Position numbers and translations under genes: made by a program. This document shows, piece after piece, positions 53,659 through 62,353 of a stretch of 64,000 nucleotides of DNA (its first letter is position 1; each line of letters begins with the position of its first letter). Source of the DNA: Halieaceae bacterium (GTDB lineage: Bacteria; Pseudomonadota; Gammaproteobacteria; Pseudomonadales; Halieaceae); the NCBI GenBank assembly GCA_003523185.1, contig DPGN01000021.1:1-64000 (forward strand), in the 5' to 3' direction. The notes beneath the pieces are model-generated. The model had not been told where the DNA came from and ran no database searches. It saw only the letters and a program-made list of their open reading frames with translations.

Positions 53659-55212
53659 ATGTCCTGGAAACCTGAAGTCGATGAGATCAAGCAACGCCGA
53701 GCGCTGGCGCTGGGCCAGGGCGGGCCAGAGGCGGTTGCCAAGCAACACAGTCAGAATCGCTTAACCATTCGCGAGCGGGTCGATCAGCTACTTGACCCAG
53801 GTTCATTCGAGGAGCTGGGTCCGGTCGCGGGCACCCCCGTGTACAACGAGGCCGGCGAACTCGTTAGCTACGATCCGGCCAATTTCATTTTGGGTTTCGG
53901 CAAGGTGAATGGCCGACGCGTCATTGTCGGTGGCGAGGACTTCACGATGCGAGGCGGTTCACCCTCGCCGGCGGGGCTTCGGAAAAGTGTTTATGCCGAA
54001 GATCTCGCGGTTCAGTACAAAGTACCGTTGATTCGATTGCACGAAGGGTCGGGTGGTAGCGTGGGCGGCACCAGTGGCAAAGGCCCCAATCTTCCGGGCC
54101 CCGTGAATGCGCCGTCGCGTTTTCGCTCGGTAGCACAAGCGATGGCGACCGTGCCGGTGGCAACCGCTGCCATGGGTGCTGTGGCCGGACTGCCGGCCGG
54201 TCGTCTTGTGGCATCGCACTTCTCGGTCATGTCGAAAAGCACCGCTCAGATCATCACGGCGGGCCCTGCTGTTGTCGAACGGGCTATGGGTGAGAAAAAG
54301 ACCAAGGATGAACTGGGTGGTTGGAAGGTGCATACCAAGAACGGGACGGTAGACAACGGCGCGGACGACGAGCGTGCCTGCATCGAGGAGATCAAACGCT
54401 TCCTTTCCTACATGCCTGACAACGTCAATCAGTTAGCGCCTGTTGTTGAGTGTGATGACCCTACTGATCGCTGCGAGGAGTCTCTGCTGGAGGTTGTGCC
54501 CCGTGACCGTCGTGTGGCGTTTGAGATGCGCAAGGTCATTCACGCAGTGTTTGACCACAGCAGCTTTTTTGAGATGGGCAAAGGTTATGGCCGCTCACAA
54601 ATAACGGGACTTGCTCGCCTCAATGGGCAAACGGTTGGGGTGTGGGGAAACGACTGCAAGTTCCTTGCCGGCTCGATGACGGCGGACGGGGCCCACAAAG
54701 CGCGGCGTTTCATGGAGTTGTGCGAGACGTTCAGTTTTCCCATTGTGACCTTGGTGGACGAGCCGGGATTCATGATTGGCAGTCAGGCCGAGCGCGAAGC
54801 GACCATTCGGCATGGAACGTCTGCGGTGCTGACGGCGGCCATGACAACAGTGCCTTGGGCGGCGGTGATGGTTCGGCGCTCGTTTGGGGTCGCTCAGGCG
54901 GCACATTACGGGCCAGAGGCCTATGTGCTGGCCTGGCCCTCGGCTGAGAGTGGACCACTGCCTGTGGAGGGTGGCGTAGCCGTAGCCTTCCGTCGTGAAA
55001 TCGAGGCGGCGCCAGACCCTGATGCCAAGCGTCGGGAACTCGAGGAGATGTTAGCCGCGAAACAATCGCCATACCCGCGTGCAGAGGCGCTGTCGGTTCA
55101 TGATCTGATCGACCCGAGGGAGACACGACCCGAACTGTGTAAGTGGTTGGCGCGTGTTCAGCCCTTGCTGCCTGATTTACTCGGCCCGTCGGCCTTCGCC
55201 ATTAGACCTTGA
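53659..55212 (+). CDS. Acyl-CoA carboxylase beta subunit (carboxyltransferase)
   Basis: 517 residues in two crotonase-like carboxyltransferase halves (about 25-270 and 280-510). Motifs such as RLTIRERVDQLLDPGSFEELG, GSGGSVGG and TLVDEPGFMIGSQAE are typical of propionyl-, methylcrotonyl- or methylmalonyl-CoA carboxyltransferases. The acyl-CoA specificity cannot be read safely. The biotin carrier gene starts 17 bases downstream, but no biotin carboxylase gene is in the neighbourhood, so the enzyme must either borrow one or act as a decarboxylase or transcarboxylase. It follows the monooxygenase on the same strand at 47 bases. Confidence 0.9.
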   Translation: MSWKPEVDEIKQRRALALGQGGPEAVAKQHSQNRLTIRERVDQLLDPGSFEELGPVAGTPVYNEAGELVSYDPANFILGFGKVNGRRVIVGGEDFTMRGGSPSPAGLRKSVYAEDLAVQYKVPLIRLHEGSGGSVGGTSGKGPNLPGPVNAPSRFRSVAQAMATVPVATAAMGAVAGLPAGRLVASHFSVMSKSTAQIITAGPAVVERAMGEKKTKDELGGWKVHTKNGTVDNGADDERACIEEIKRFLSYMPDNVNQLAPVVECDDPTDRCEESLLEVVPRDRRVAFEMRKVIHAVFDHSSFFEMGKGYGRSQITGLARLNGQTVGVWGNDCKFLAGSMTADGAHKARRFMELCETFSFPIVTLVDEPGFMIGSQAEREATIRHGTSAVLTAAMTTVPWAAVMVRRSFGVAQAAHYGPEAYVLAWPSAESGPLPVEGGVAVAFRREIEAAPDPDAKRRELEEMLAAKQSPYPRAEALSVHDLIDPRETRPELCKWLARVQPLLPDLLGPSAFAIRP

Positions 55213-55229
55213 GACTGGGGGATATATTG

Positions 55230-55445
55230 ATGACAAAGATCGAACTGGAAACTGGTGGTTCTGTTTGGAAGCTTCTGGTCGCAGAGGGCGACGCGGTTGA
55301 GGAAGGCCAGACCTTATTTATCCTCGAGGTCATGAAGATGGAGGTGCCTTACGAGGCACCACATGCCGGTACAGTTGCAGCATTACATATCGCCGAGGGT
55401 GACTCCGTCGCCGAGGATGATCTAGCACTTGTCATTCAAGCCTGA
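55230..55445 (+). CDS. Biotin carboxyl carrier protein (biotinyl domain)
   Basis: 71 residues from ATG 55230 (GGGGG 9 bases before; the frame is open to TTG 55209). A single biotin/lipoyl-attachment domain: GSVWKLLVAEGDAVEEGQTLFILEVMKMEVP, in which the Lys of EVMKM carries biotin, then the mirrored AGTVAALHIAEGDSV. It lacks the proline/alanine-rich linker of larger carriers, so it resembles the small biotin subunits of methylmalonyl-CoA decarboxylases and transcarboxylases. Partner: the carboxyltransferase encoded 17 bases upstream. Confidence 0.9.
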   Translation: MTKIELETGGSVWKLLVAEGDAVEEGQTLFILEVMKMEVPYEAPHAGTVAALHIAEGDSVAEDDLALVIQA

Positions 55446-55476
55446 TAACTGCGTAGCCAGGCATCGGATGACTTTA

Positions 55477-55520
55477 TGACGCGTCTCGCTCGGTGACGCA
55501 TCACTGACGGGTAACTGACG
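55477..55520 (+). repeat. TGACG direct repeats before the ABC genes
   Basis: TGACG occurs four times on the plus strand, starting at 55477, 55494, 55505 and 55516. The last three have an exact 11-base period, about one helical turn, with a partly shared spacer ending AC. The array lies in the 190-base gap between the biotin carrier and the ABC ATPase and could be a set of regulator sites. Confidence 0.35.
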
Positions 55521-55635
55521 CCCCCAAACCGCTCCCATAAAGTTGAGGCAGGTTTGTGCCGCAGAGTAGACTATCGGTTCATTTCCGATTTCTACCCATC
55601 GATCGCGTCATTAATTCGCGACTACAGGATCCTGC

Positions 55636-56523
55636 ATGCTCAGTTTGACTGATGTTACCCACGTTTATCCAAATAATACGCGTGCCCTTGACGGCGTCAC
55701 GCTCGAAATACCCAGAGGGATGTATGGGCTGTTAGGTCCTAATGGCGCAGGTAAGTCGACACTCATGCGCTCCATTGCGACTTTGCAAACACCGTCCTCG
55801 GGAGCAATTACCTTTGATGGTGTTGATGTCGTAGCTGAGCCTGAGGCGATAAGAGCTCGACTGGGTTATTTACCACAGGATTTTGGCGTTTATCCGCGGG
55901 TGACTGCCTACGACATGCTCGAGCACATGGCGGTGCTCAAGGGTATTGCTGGCAGTGCAGAGCGCAAAGAAACGGTCGAGACGCTCCTCAATCAGGTCAA
56001 TCTCTGGAAGGTGCGTAAAAAGGCGATTGCCGGATTTTCGGGAGGTATGCGACAGCGCTTCGGTATTGCCCAAGCACTGATTGGTAACCCGGACCTCATC
56101 ATCACTGACGAGCCAACCGCCGGGTTGGATCCGGAAGAGCGCAATCGGTTCCTTAATTTACTCGCTGAGGTCGGAGAGAACGTTGTCGTTATCTTATCCA
56201 CTCACATTGTGGAAGACGTTGCGGATCTGTGTCCTCGGATGGCGGTCTTGGTGGGCGGTAAAGTGCAGTTGGAAGGTGCGCCATCAGACCTGATTGCATC
56301 GACCGCCGGGATGATCTGGGAGAAAACCATTCCCCGCACCGAGTACGCGGCTTACGACGCCAAGTACCAGATTATTTCTAGTCGCTTGATGGCAGGTCAG
56401 AGCGTTATTCACATCATGTCCGAGGCCGATCCGGGTGAAGGCTTCACCTCCGTATCGGGTGGTTTGGAAGATGTCTACTTCACCACGCTGGCTCGAACGC
56501 GTGGCGAGTCTGCAGCAGCTTAA
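55636..56523 (+). CDS. ABC transporter ATP-binding protein
   Basis: 295 residues. Walker A GPNGAGKS (34-41), Q-loop YLPQDFG, signature FSGGMRQRFG (variant of LSGGQ), Walker B LIITDEPTAGLDP and switch STHIVED. The C-terminal 70 residues are an extra domain of the kind found in ABC-2-type exporters. It powers the membrane protein encoded 14 bases downstream, whose ribosome site GGAGG directly follows this gene's stop, so the two form an operon. Single-copy ATPase, so a homodimer is expected. Confidence 0.93.
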   Translation: MLSLTDVTHVYPNNTRALDGVTLEIPRGMYGLLGPNGAGKSTLMRSIATLQTPSSGAITFDGVDVVAEPEAIRARLGYLPQDFGVYPRVTAYDMLEHMAVLKGIAGSAERKETVETLLNQVNLWKVRKKAIAGFSGGMRQRFGIAQALIGNPDLIITDEPTAGLDPEERNRFLNLLAEVGENVVVILSTHIVEDVADLCPRMAVLVGGKVQLEGAPSDLIASTAGMIWEKTIPRTEYAAYDAKYQIISSRLMAGQSVIHIMSEADPGEGFTSVSGGLEDVYFTTLARTRGESAAA

Positions 56524-56537
56524 TCGGAGGTCAGCAC

Positions 56538-59500
56538 GTGTTTGCATCGATCTTTGGGTTTGAGCTTCGCTACCAACTGCGAAATCCGGTTTTTGTTGTG
56601 ACGTCATTGGTCTTTTTCCTGCTGACTTTTGGCTCTGTCACCATCGATAACATTCAGATCGGGGCGGGTGGCAACATCCACGTTAACAGTCCAGTGGCCA
56701 TTGCTCAGACAGTGCTCATCATGACGGTGTTTTACATGTTCGCGAGCACGGCGTTTGTGGCAAATGTTGTCGTTCGGGATGATGAAAGTGGCTTCGGTCC
56801 AATGGTCCGTTCAACCAGTGTGACCAAGTTTGCTTACCTGCTGGGTCGATACGCAGGTGCCTACACCGCCGCGGCCCTCGGATTTGCCGCGGTGCCTCTG
56901 GCGATTTTGATTGGCTCCTACATGCCTTGGTTGGACCAAGAAACCTTGGGTCCTACGGTCATCGGTGACTACATCCGTATTTTTGTTATGTTCGCACTGC
57001 CGAATATCTTGGTGACATCAGCCATTTTCTTCGCCGTTGCCTGCGTGTTCCGGTCGATGATGCTGAGCTACATGGGCGTGCTTGTTTTTCTGGTTCTGTA
57101 TTTCACATTGACCAGTCTGGCCGGCAGTCAGCCCGACTTGCGTGACACGATTGCGACCATCGAGCCGTTTGGCTCAGGCGCCTTTTCTGATGTGACGCGC
57201 TATTGGAGCGCGGCTGAAAGCAATAGTTTGGTGCCGCCATTTGAAGGCACGCTCATGTGGAATCGGCTCATTGCGATAGCACTGGCGGCCGTTGCCTTAG
57301 CCATTGCCTATTCACGCTACAGCTTTGCCGAAAAGGGTATTTCGGCCCGGACACTCAAGAAAGAGCAGAGGCGCGAGGCGAAAGAGGCAGCTGAGCAGCC
57401 CGCACTTGTAGATCGCTTGCCTACGCCCAACCAAGCGGCAGCCGCGTGGCCCAGATTGGTTGCACGGACGCGACTGGAAATGAACCTGATATTTACCAGC
57501 CCGGCCTTCTTCGTGCTGATCTTGATTGGCCTGTTCAACTCGGGTGGCGCGCTTTGGTTTGCTAACCAGGTTTACGGCACGCCTGCGGTCCCAATGACTT
57601 TTGCGTTGTTGATGCCGCTCTTTGGCTCGTTCGGCATTATCCCCATCATTATCGCCATCTATTTTGCGGGTGAGCTGGTCTGGCGTGACCGCGACCGCGG
57701 TATGCACGAGATCATCGATTCAACGGCATTACCTAACTGGGCCTACTTCATTCCCAAGGTCATCGCGGTTGCGGCGGTACTCATTGCGACATTGTGTATT
57801 GCGGCGTTCACCGCCATCTTGGTGCAGTTGTTCCGGGGTTATACCGCCATAGAACTCGATAAATATTTGGTGTGGTTCATCCTGCCGTACTCGGTGGATA
57901 TGTTGATGACAGCCATTCTGGCGGTTTTCTTCCAAGCGCTCAGTACCAGTAAATACATGGGCTGGGGGCTGATGGTTATTTATCTCGTGGCCTCGATCAC
58001 GCTGGTTTCACTAGGCTTCGAACATCCGCTCTACAACTTCGGTGATGTTGGCTTTGTGATGGTCTCGGACCTAAACGGAGCTGATGTGGGAGGCGCAAAG
58101 AGTTGGTGGCTGCGTCTTTACTGGGGTGGCGTTTGTCTCATTTTGTCGGTTATCGCCTACCTATTATGGCGTAGGGGCGTCGCGGTGTCCCTGTGCGCGC
58201 AAATTGCGCGTGTTCCATCACGTCTCGTAGGTGTTCCGGCTGCACTTCTGCTGTCCGGTTTCGCTATCTCAGCGGTCACTGGCAGCTGGATGTTCTATCA
58301 AATGAATGTGGTGAACGAGTATGTAATCAGCGACAAGCAGGAAGAGCGTTTAGCTGATTACGAAAAACAGTTCCTGCAGTACGAGTCAGTGAAGCAGCCT
58401 TCCGCGACACACGTGCAGTTAACGGTTGATCTTTACCCTCATCAGGGCCGCGCATTGGTGAACGGTCGTTACACGCTGGTCAATGATACGGGTGCTCCGG
58501 TCGAGGAACTGCATGTGCTCTTTCAGGACGGTTATTCAGAGCTGACCGAGCTCGATATTCACGGAGGCTCCCTGACGCTCGATGAGCAGGAAGACTACGG
58601 CTATCAAATTTATACGCTTGAGCCTGCGATGGCCCCCGGTGAAACGCTAGAAATGCGATTTGCTACCGAGCGCGTGCACGATGGATTTTCAACTCGTGGC
58701 GCCGATACCCGTTTAGTGAAAAACGGAACCTTTTTGAACAACGCTGAGTTTGCGCCTCAGCTCGGATTTGATCGGTCGGCATTACTGCAGGATCGGTCCA
58801 CCCGTCGTAAGTACGACCTTCCCGCCGAATTGCGTATGCCGAAACTCGAAGACGAGTCAGCGCGCGATCGAAACTATGTCGGGAACGTGGATTGGGTAAT
58901 GTCTGATATCACGGTCACGACACGCGCCGATCAAGTCCCGATCGCGCCAGGAAAGCTAATTTCCGATGTGACCGAGGGCGATCGCAGAACCGCGCGCTTT
59001 AAGTCTACGAACCCCATTCTCGGCTTCTTCTCGGTTCAGTCAGCGGAGTATGCCGTGACCAAGCGCGAGCATACCGGTATCGATATGGAGATTTACCACC
59101 ATCCCACGCATGGGTTTAATGCCGAGCGCATGCTGGATGCCATGGCGGTGTCGCTTGACTACTTCCAAGAGAACTTTGGTCCCTATCAGTTCGATTACGC
59201 GAGGGTGATCGAATTTCCGGGTTATGCGACCTTTGCTCAGGCCTTCGCCGGCACCGTGCCTTACTCCGAGCGAATTGGCTTTATTGCCAATACGGCGGAT
59301 GAAGATGACATCGACTACGTCACCTATGTGACGGCCCACGAATATGGCCATCAGTACTGGGCGCATCAGCTTATCAGTGCCTACATGCAAGGAGGGACTG
59401 TCATGGTCGAGACCATGGCGCAGTATTCCGCGCTGATGGTCATGAAGGAGATTTACGGTGAAGAGCAAATTCGCCGGTTCCTGAAGTACGAGCTTGATGC

Positions 59501-60134
59501 CTACCTGTCGTCGCGAGGGAGTGAGGCCATCGAGGAGCTGCCACTCAATCGCGTTGAGAATCAGGGATACATTCACTACCGAAAAGGCGCGGTTGTGATG
59601 TATCTCTTGCAGGACCGGTTGGGTGAGGAGCGAGTGAATGCCATGCTGGCGGACCTGCTCGATCGCTTTAAATTCAAGAGTCAGCCCTACGCGAGCTCGA
59701 CCGATCTGGTGGATGGCTTCAAGGCCCTAGCGCGAGACGAGGCCGAGGCTCGGTTGGTCGAGGACCTTCTTGAGAACATCACTTTGTACGATTTCACCGC
59801 ATCGGATGCGACCGTGGCGGAGCTTGAAAACGGTCAATTTGAAACAACGTTTACCGTGACTGCTGCCAAGTTGTACGCCGACGGAGAGGGTGAAGAAACG
59901 GAGGCAGATTTCGAGAACCTGGTCGATATCGGCGCTTTCACGAAGCGGCCCGGGTATGAAGTGCTGGAGCCCGCCGATGTCATCAGCTTCCGTTTGGAGC
60001 CCTTGGTGTCGGGCGAGCAGGTCGTCACGGTGACAACGGATGAGAAGCCGGCTTTCGTCGGGGTGGATCCGTACAGCAAGTTCGTTGACCGGCAGGGTGA
60101 TGACAACATTACCGCCGTTGAGGAAGCAGACTAG
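56538..60134 (+). CDS. ABC-2 permease fused to an M1-family aminopeptidase
   Basis: 1198 residues from GTG 56538 (GGAGG 8 bases before). The N-terminal part contains two sets of about six transmembrane helices (about 15-260 and 315-600), the two halves of an ABC-2 type permease. Residues about 625-1110 are an M1 (gluzincin) peptidase: zinc motif H934-E-Y-G-H938 and downstream Glu E958 in VETMAQYSALMVM, one residue further away than in classical M1 enzymes but as in other permease/peptidase fusions I recall. The peptidase would face the periplasm. The fused form is known in Bacteroidetes and Gammaproteobacteria; its substrate is not. Works with the ATPase encoded upstream. Confidence 0.92.
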   Translation: MFASIFGFELRYQLRNPVFVVTSLVFFLLTFGSVTIDNIQIGAGGNIHVNSPVAIAQTVLIMTVFYMFASTAFVANVVVRDDESGFGPMVRSTSVTKFAYLLGRYAGAYTAAALGFAAVPLAILIGSYMPWLDQETLGPTVIGDYIRIFVMFALPNILVTSAIFFAVACVFRSMMLSYMGVLVFLVLYFTLTSLAGSQPDLRDTIATIEPFGSGAFSDVTRYWSAAESNSLVPPFEGTLMWNRLIAIALAAVALAIAYSRYSFAEKGISARTLKKEQRREAKEAAEQPALVDRLPTPNQAAAAWPRLVARTRLEMNLIFTSPAFFVLILIGLFNSGGALWFANQVYGTPAVPMTFALLMPLFGSFGIIPIIIAIYFAGELVWRDRDRGMHEIIDSTALPNWAYFIPKVIAVAAVLIATLCIAAFTAILVQLFRGYTAIELDKYLVWFILPYSVDMLMTAILAVFFQALSTSKYMGWGLMVIYLVASITLVSLGFEHPLYNFGDVGFVMVSDLNGADVGGAKSWWLRLYWGGVCLILSVIAYLLWRRGVAVSLCAQIARVPSRLVGVPAALLLSGFAISAVTGSWMFYQMNVVNEYVISDKQEERLADYEKQFLQYESVKQPSATHVQLTVDLYPHQGRALVNGRYTLVNDTGAPVEELHVLFQDGYSELTELDIHGGSLTLDEQEDYGYQIYTLEPAMAPGETLEMRFATERVHDGFSTRGADTRLVKNGTFLNNAEFAPQLGFDRSALLQDRSTRRKYDLPAELRMPKLEDESARDRNYVGNVDWVMSDITVTTRADQVPIAPGKLISDVTEGDRRTARFKSTNPILGFFSVQSAEYAVTKREHTGIDMEIYHHPTHGFNAERMLDAMAVSLDYFQENFGPYQFDYARVIEFPGYATFAQAFAGTVPYSERIGFIANTADEDDIDYVTYVTAHEYGHQYWAHQLISAYMQGGTVMVETMAQYSALMVMKEIYGEEQIRRFLKYELDAYLSSRGSEAIEELPLNRVENQGYIHYRKGAVVMYLLQDRLGEERVNAMLADLLDRFKFKSQPYASSTDLVDGFKALARDEAEARLVEDLLENITLYDFTASDATVAELENGQFETTFTVTAAKLYADGEGEETEADFENLVDIGAFTKRPGYEVLEPADVISFRLEPLVSGEQVVTVTTDEKPAFVGVDPYSKFVDRQGDDNITAVEEAD

Positions 60135-60268
60135 CGACCGGCGCCGGGGTTCACTGGCCGAATCTGCACAAAACGGACGCCGGCAAGCGGATTGGTTTTA
60201 AAGCCAGTTTCGGTTCAGACGGCAGACCCGTCTCACAAGGCATCCGGTACTGCAAGTGGACTCAAAAG

Positions 60269-60292
60269 GGCCGCCGACCGATGGCGGCCTTT
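60269..60292. terminator. Hairpin between convergent fusion-permease and GH3 genes (possible terminator)
   Basis: 7-bp stem GGCCGCC (60269-60275) / GGCGGCC (60283-60289) with a 7-base loop, followed on the plus strand by TTT and preceded by AAAA, so it could end transcription weakly in both directions. It lies between the ends of the two convergent genes. Confidence 0.55.
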
Positions 60293-60309
60293 AACTGACC
60301 TCTGATTCC

Positions 60310-62244
60310 TTAGTAACTGAGACCCCACCCGTACGGGAACAGCGGATTGGCCGTGTCATCAGGCACGTCTTCTAACTGAGCTTCTACTTCAGCCATCGAA
60401 GAGGGCAGCTCAAACGGCAGTTTGCCTACTGGGTTGTGTTTGCCGAATACGACATCCAGCATGGCTTCATCCGATACCCCAAAAGTTCCCACTAACGCGC
60501 CGCTCATTTCCTTGAGCTCTGTCAGGACCGCCGGGCGGTTGAGATCCACCAAGGTCACCAACTGACTGACCTCGCGGTAGGAAGCGGCCTTCGCCAGAAT
60601 CTCCTCACTAAACGCAAGATTAGTGTCTGGGAAACGCGTGGCCATCATCTGATCGAGCGTGCGATCGGTACCTGCCGGTTGGTTACCATTGAAGACAGTG
60701 TTGAGGAACAGTAAAACTACGTCTGCTTCATCAGGTGTCTCGACAACTGTTCCGTATTTGGCGGCAACACTTGGATCGAGGCCATCCACGAAGATCCGCG
60801 TCTCTGCCAGTAAGGGAAGTGCACTACTTTCGTTATCGAGCAAGACCACGGCGTTTCGCTGTGCTGTCATGCCGAGAGAGACATACTCAGGCAAATTCAC
60901 GAGCGCGTTAACTTTAGCCTCATCGACGAAGGGCGTTTCGAACAGTCCAAGATCAAATTTGTTTCTCAGGATTCGACGGACCGACTCATCGATACGCGCC
61001 TCACTGATCGCACCTTGGTTGACGAGGTCGACAATATACTCGGGATCACTTTCACCACCGTACTGGTCAACCCCAGCTTCAATTGATTTCAGGTAGCGTT
61101 CCTCGACGGTGAGTGGCTCAACCCCCCATATACGGCCCGTAACCACACCCCAGTCGGTACAGATAACACCTTCGAAGCCCAATTGATCACGGAGAAGGTC
61201 GGTCAAGATGTAGCGGTTATAGGCCATTGCGACATCCTCATCGGTTTGACCCGTTGGGATGCCGTAGTAGGGCATCACAACACGCATGTCGTTCTCAATG
61301 GCAGCAATGAAGGGCGCGAGGTGATAATCGAAGTGATCGCCCGGGTACACCTGGCTTTCGCCCGATTTAAGGTGAGGGTCTAGACCATCCAACTGGGGTC
61401 CGCCGCCCGGGAAATGTTTAACCATGGTCATGACGCTCTGATTGCTCAGGCGCTCTCCCTGAAAGCCCTTCATATAGGCAACGGTCATTTCAGCTGACAG
61501 CTCTGCATTTGAGCCAAAGGTGCCAAAGTTTCTTGCCCATCGTGGCTCGGTTGCCATGTCGCTCATGGGGTGCAGCGCGGTCGTGAAGCCCATTGCGCGG
61601 TACTCAGCAGCAGCGATTTTGCCAAAGGCCTCGAGCATGCTCGCGTCGCGGCCCGCAGCAAAGCCTAGCTGCGATGGCCATTTAGAGACGCCGCCCAATG
61701 TAAACGAAGCGATCCCGCCGCCCCTTGGCACTTCGTGAACCGGGTCGCTACTGATAGAGAGTGGAATACCGAGACGCGTCCTTTCCGCAATTCGCTGCAA
61801 GTCGTTGAGGCGCTTGGCGATGTTCTCTGGGCTGGCACCGCCATAGAAATTAAAGTGAGTCAGTGATTTCCGTGTGATGAGTTCCTCGATGGCTGTACCC
61901 GAATTCATCGCTTCAAGAAAGACTCGGAATAGGGGGTCTGGCTCAATCAGCACGGGCGGGTGAAACATTTGACCGACTTTTTCCTCGAGGGTCATTTGAC
62001 TCAGGAGATCTTCAACCCGATCGGTCGTTGCGACGCGATAGTCCTCGTAGGGGTCCAGCTCGCCGTTGCGGTTTAAGTCGCGAAAAGCCTCTCCATCCGC
62101 GCTGATGGGCGCGGCGATCGATGATTGTGCGAGCGACGCCTTCATCTTACTGATGGGTTTTAGGAAAAGGTTAGCCGCGTAAAGTGCTGCAACAACGACA
62201 GCGATGATCAAAACGCGAACCACAAGCTTAATTATTGTTTTCAT
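60310..62244 (-). CDS. GH3 beta-glucosidase-like protein, membrane anchored
   Basis: 644 residues. A long N-terminal hydrophobic helix (about 5-28) without an obvious cleavage site suggests a signal anchor facing the periplasm. Just after it, D56-L-N58-R-N60-G-x-L-D64-x-x-E67-D is an EF-hand-like calcium loop. The GH3 barrel (about 75-420) has KHFPGGG and nucleophile D364 in ICTDWGVV; the second alpha/beta domain follows to about 640. It would release glucose or another sugar from beta-linked oligosaccharides, possibly from the products of the GH17 enzyme. Convergent with the permease fusion and divergent from the amidase. Confidence 0.9.
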   Translation of the reverse strand: MKTIIKLVVRVLIIAVVVAALYAANLFLKPISKMKASLAQSSIAAPISADGEAFRDLNRNGELDPYEDYRVATTDRVEDLLSQMTLEEKVGQMFHPPVLIEPDPLFRVFLEAMNSGTAIEELITRKSLTHFNFYGGASPENIAKRLNDLQRIAERTRLGIPLSISSDPVHEVPRGGGIASFTLGGVSKWPSQLGFAAGRDASMLEAFGKIAAAEYRAMGFTTALHPMSDMATEPRWARNFGTFGSNAELSAEMTVAYMKGFQGERLSNQSVMTMVKHFPGGGPQLDGLDPHLKSGESQVYPGDHFDYHLAPFIAAIENDMRVVMPYYGIPTGQTDEDVAMAYNRYILTDLLRDQLGFEGVICTDWGVVTGRIWGVEPLTVEERYLKSIEAGVDQYGGESDPEYIVDLVNQGAISEARIDESVRRILRNKFDLGLFETPFVDEAKVNALVNLPEYVSLGMTAQRNAVVLLDNESSALPLLAETRIFVDGLDPSVAAKYGTVVETPDEADVVLLFLNTVFNGNQPAGTDRTLDQMMATRFPDTNLAFSEEILAKAASYREVSQLVTLVDLNRPAVLTELKEMSGALVGTFGVSDEAMLDVVFGKHNPVGKLPFELPSSMAEVEAQLEDVPDDTANPLFPYGWGLSY

Positions 62245-62353
62245 ATGAAGACCTCATGCCCCCGTCGGAAGTATTCAGTCACGACCGGTTGGGTTAAGGT
62301 AAAACGCATGGCCCCGAGCGTCCAATAAAAACAATGGCAAGGAGCAAGACAAC

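Noticed and set aside
59331..59410. Loss of the zinc-ligand Glu in the fused M1 peptidase because of the wrong spacing
   Set aside because: A Glu is present one residue later in a conserved-looking VETMAQYSAL stretch, which matches what I recall of other permease/M1 fusions.
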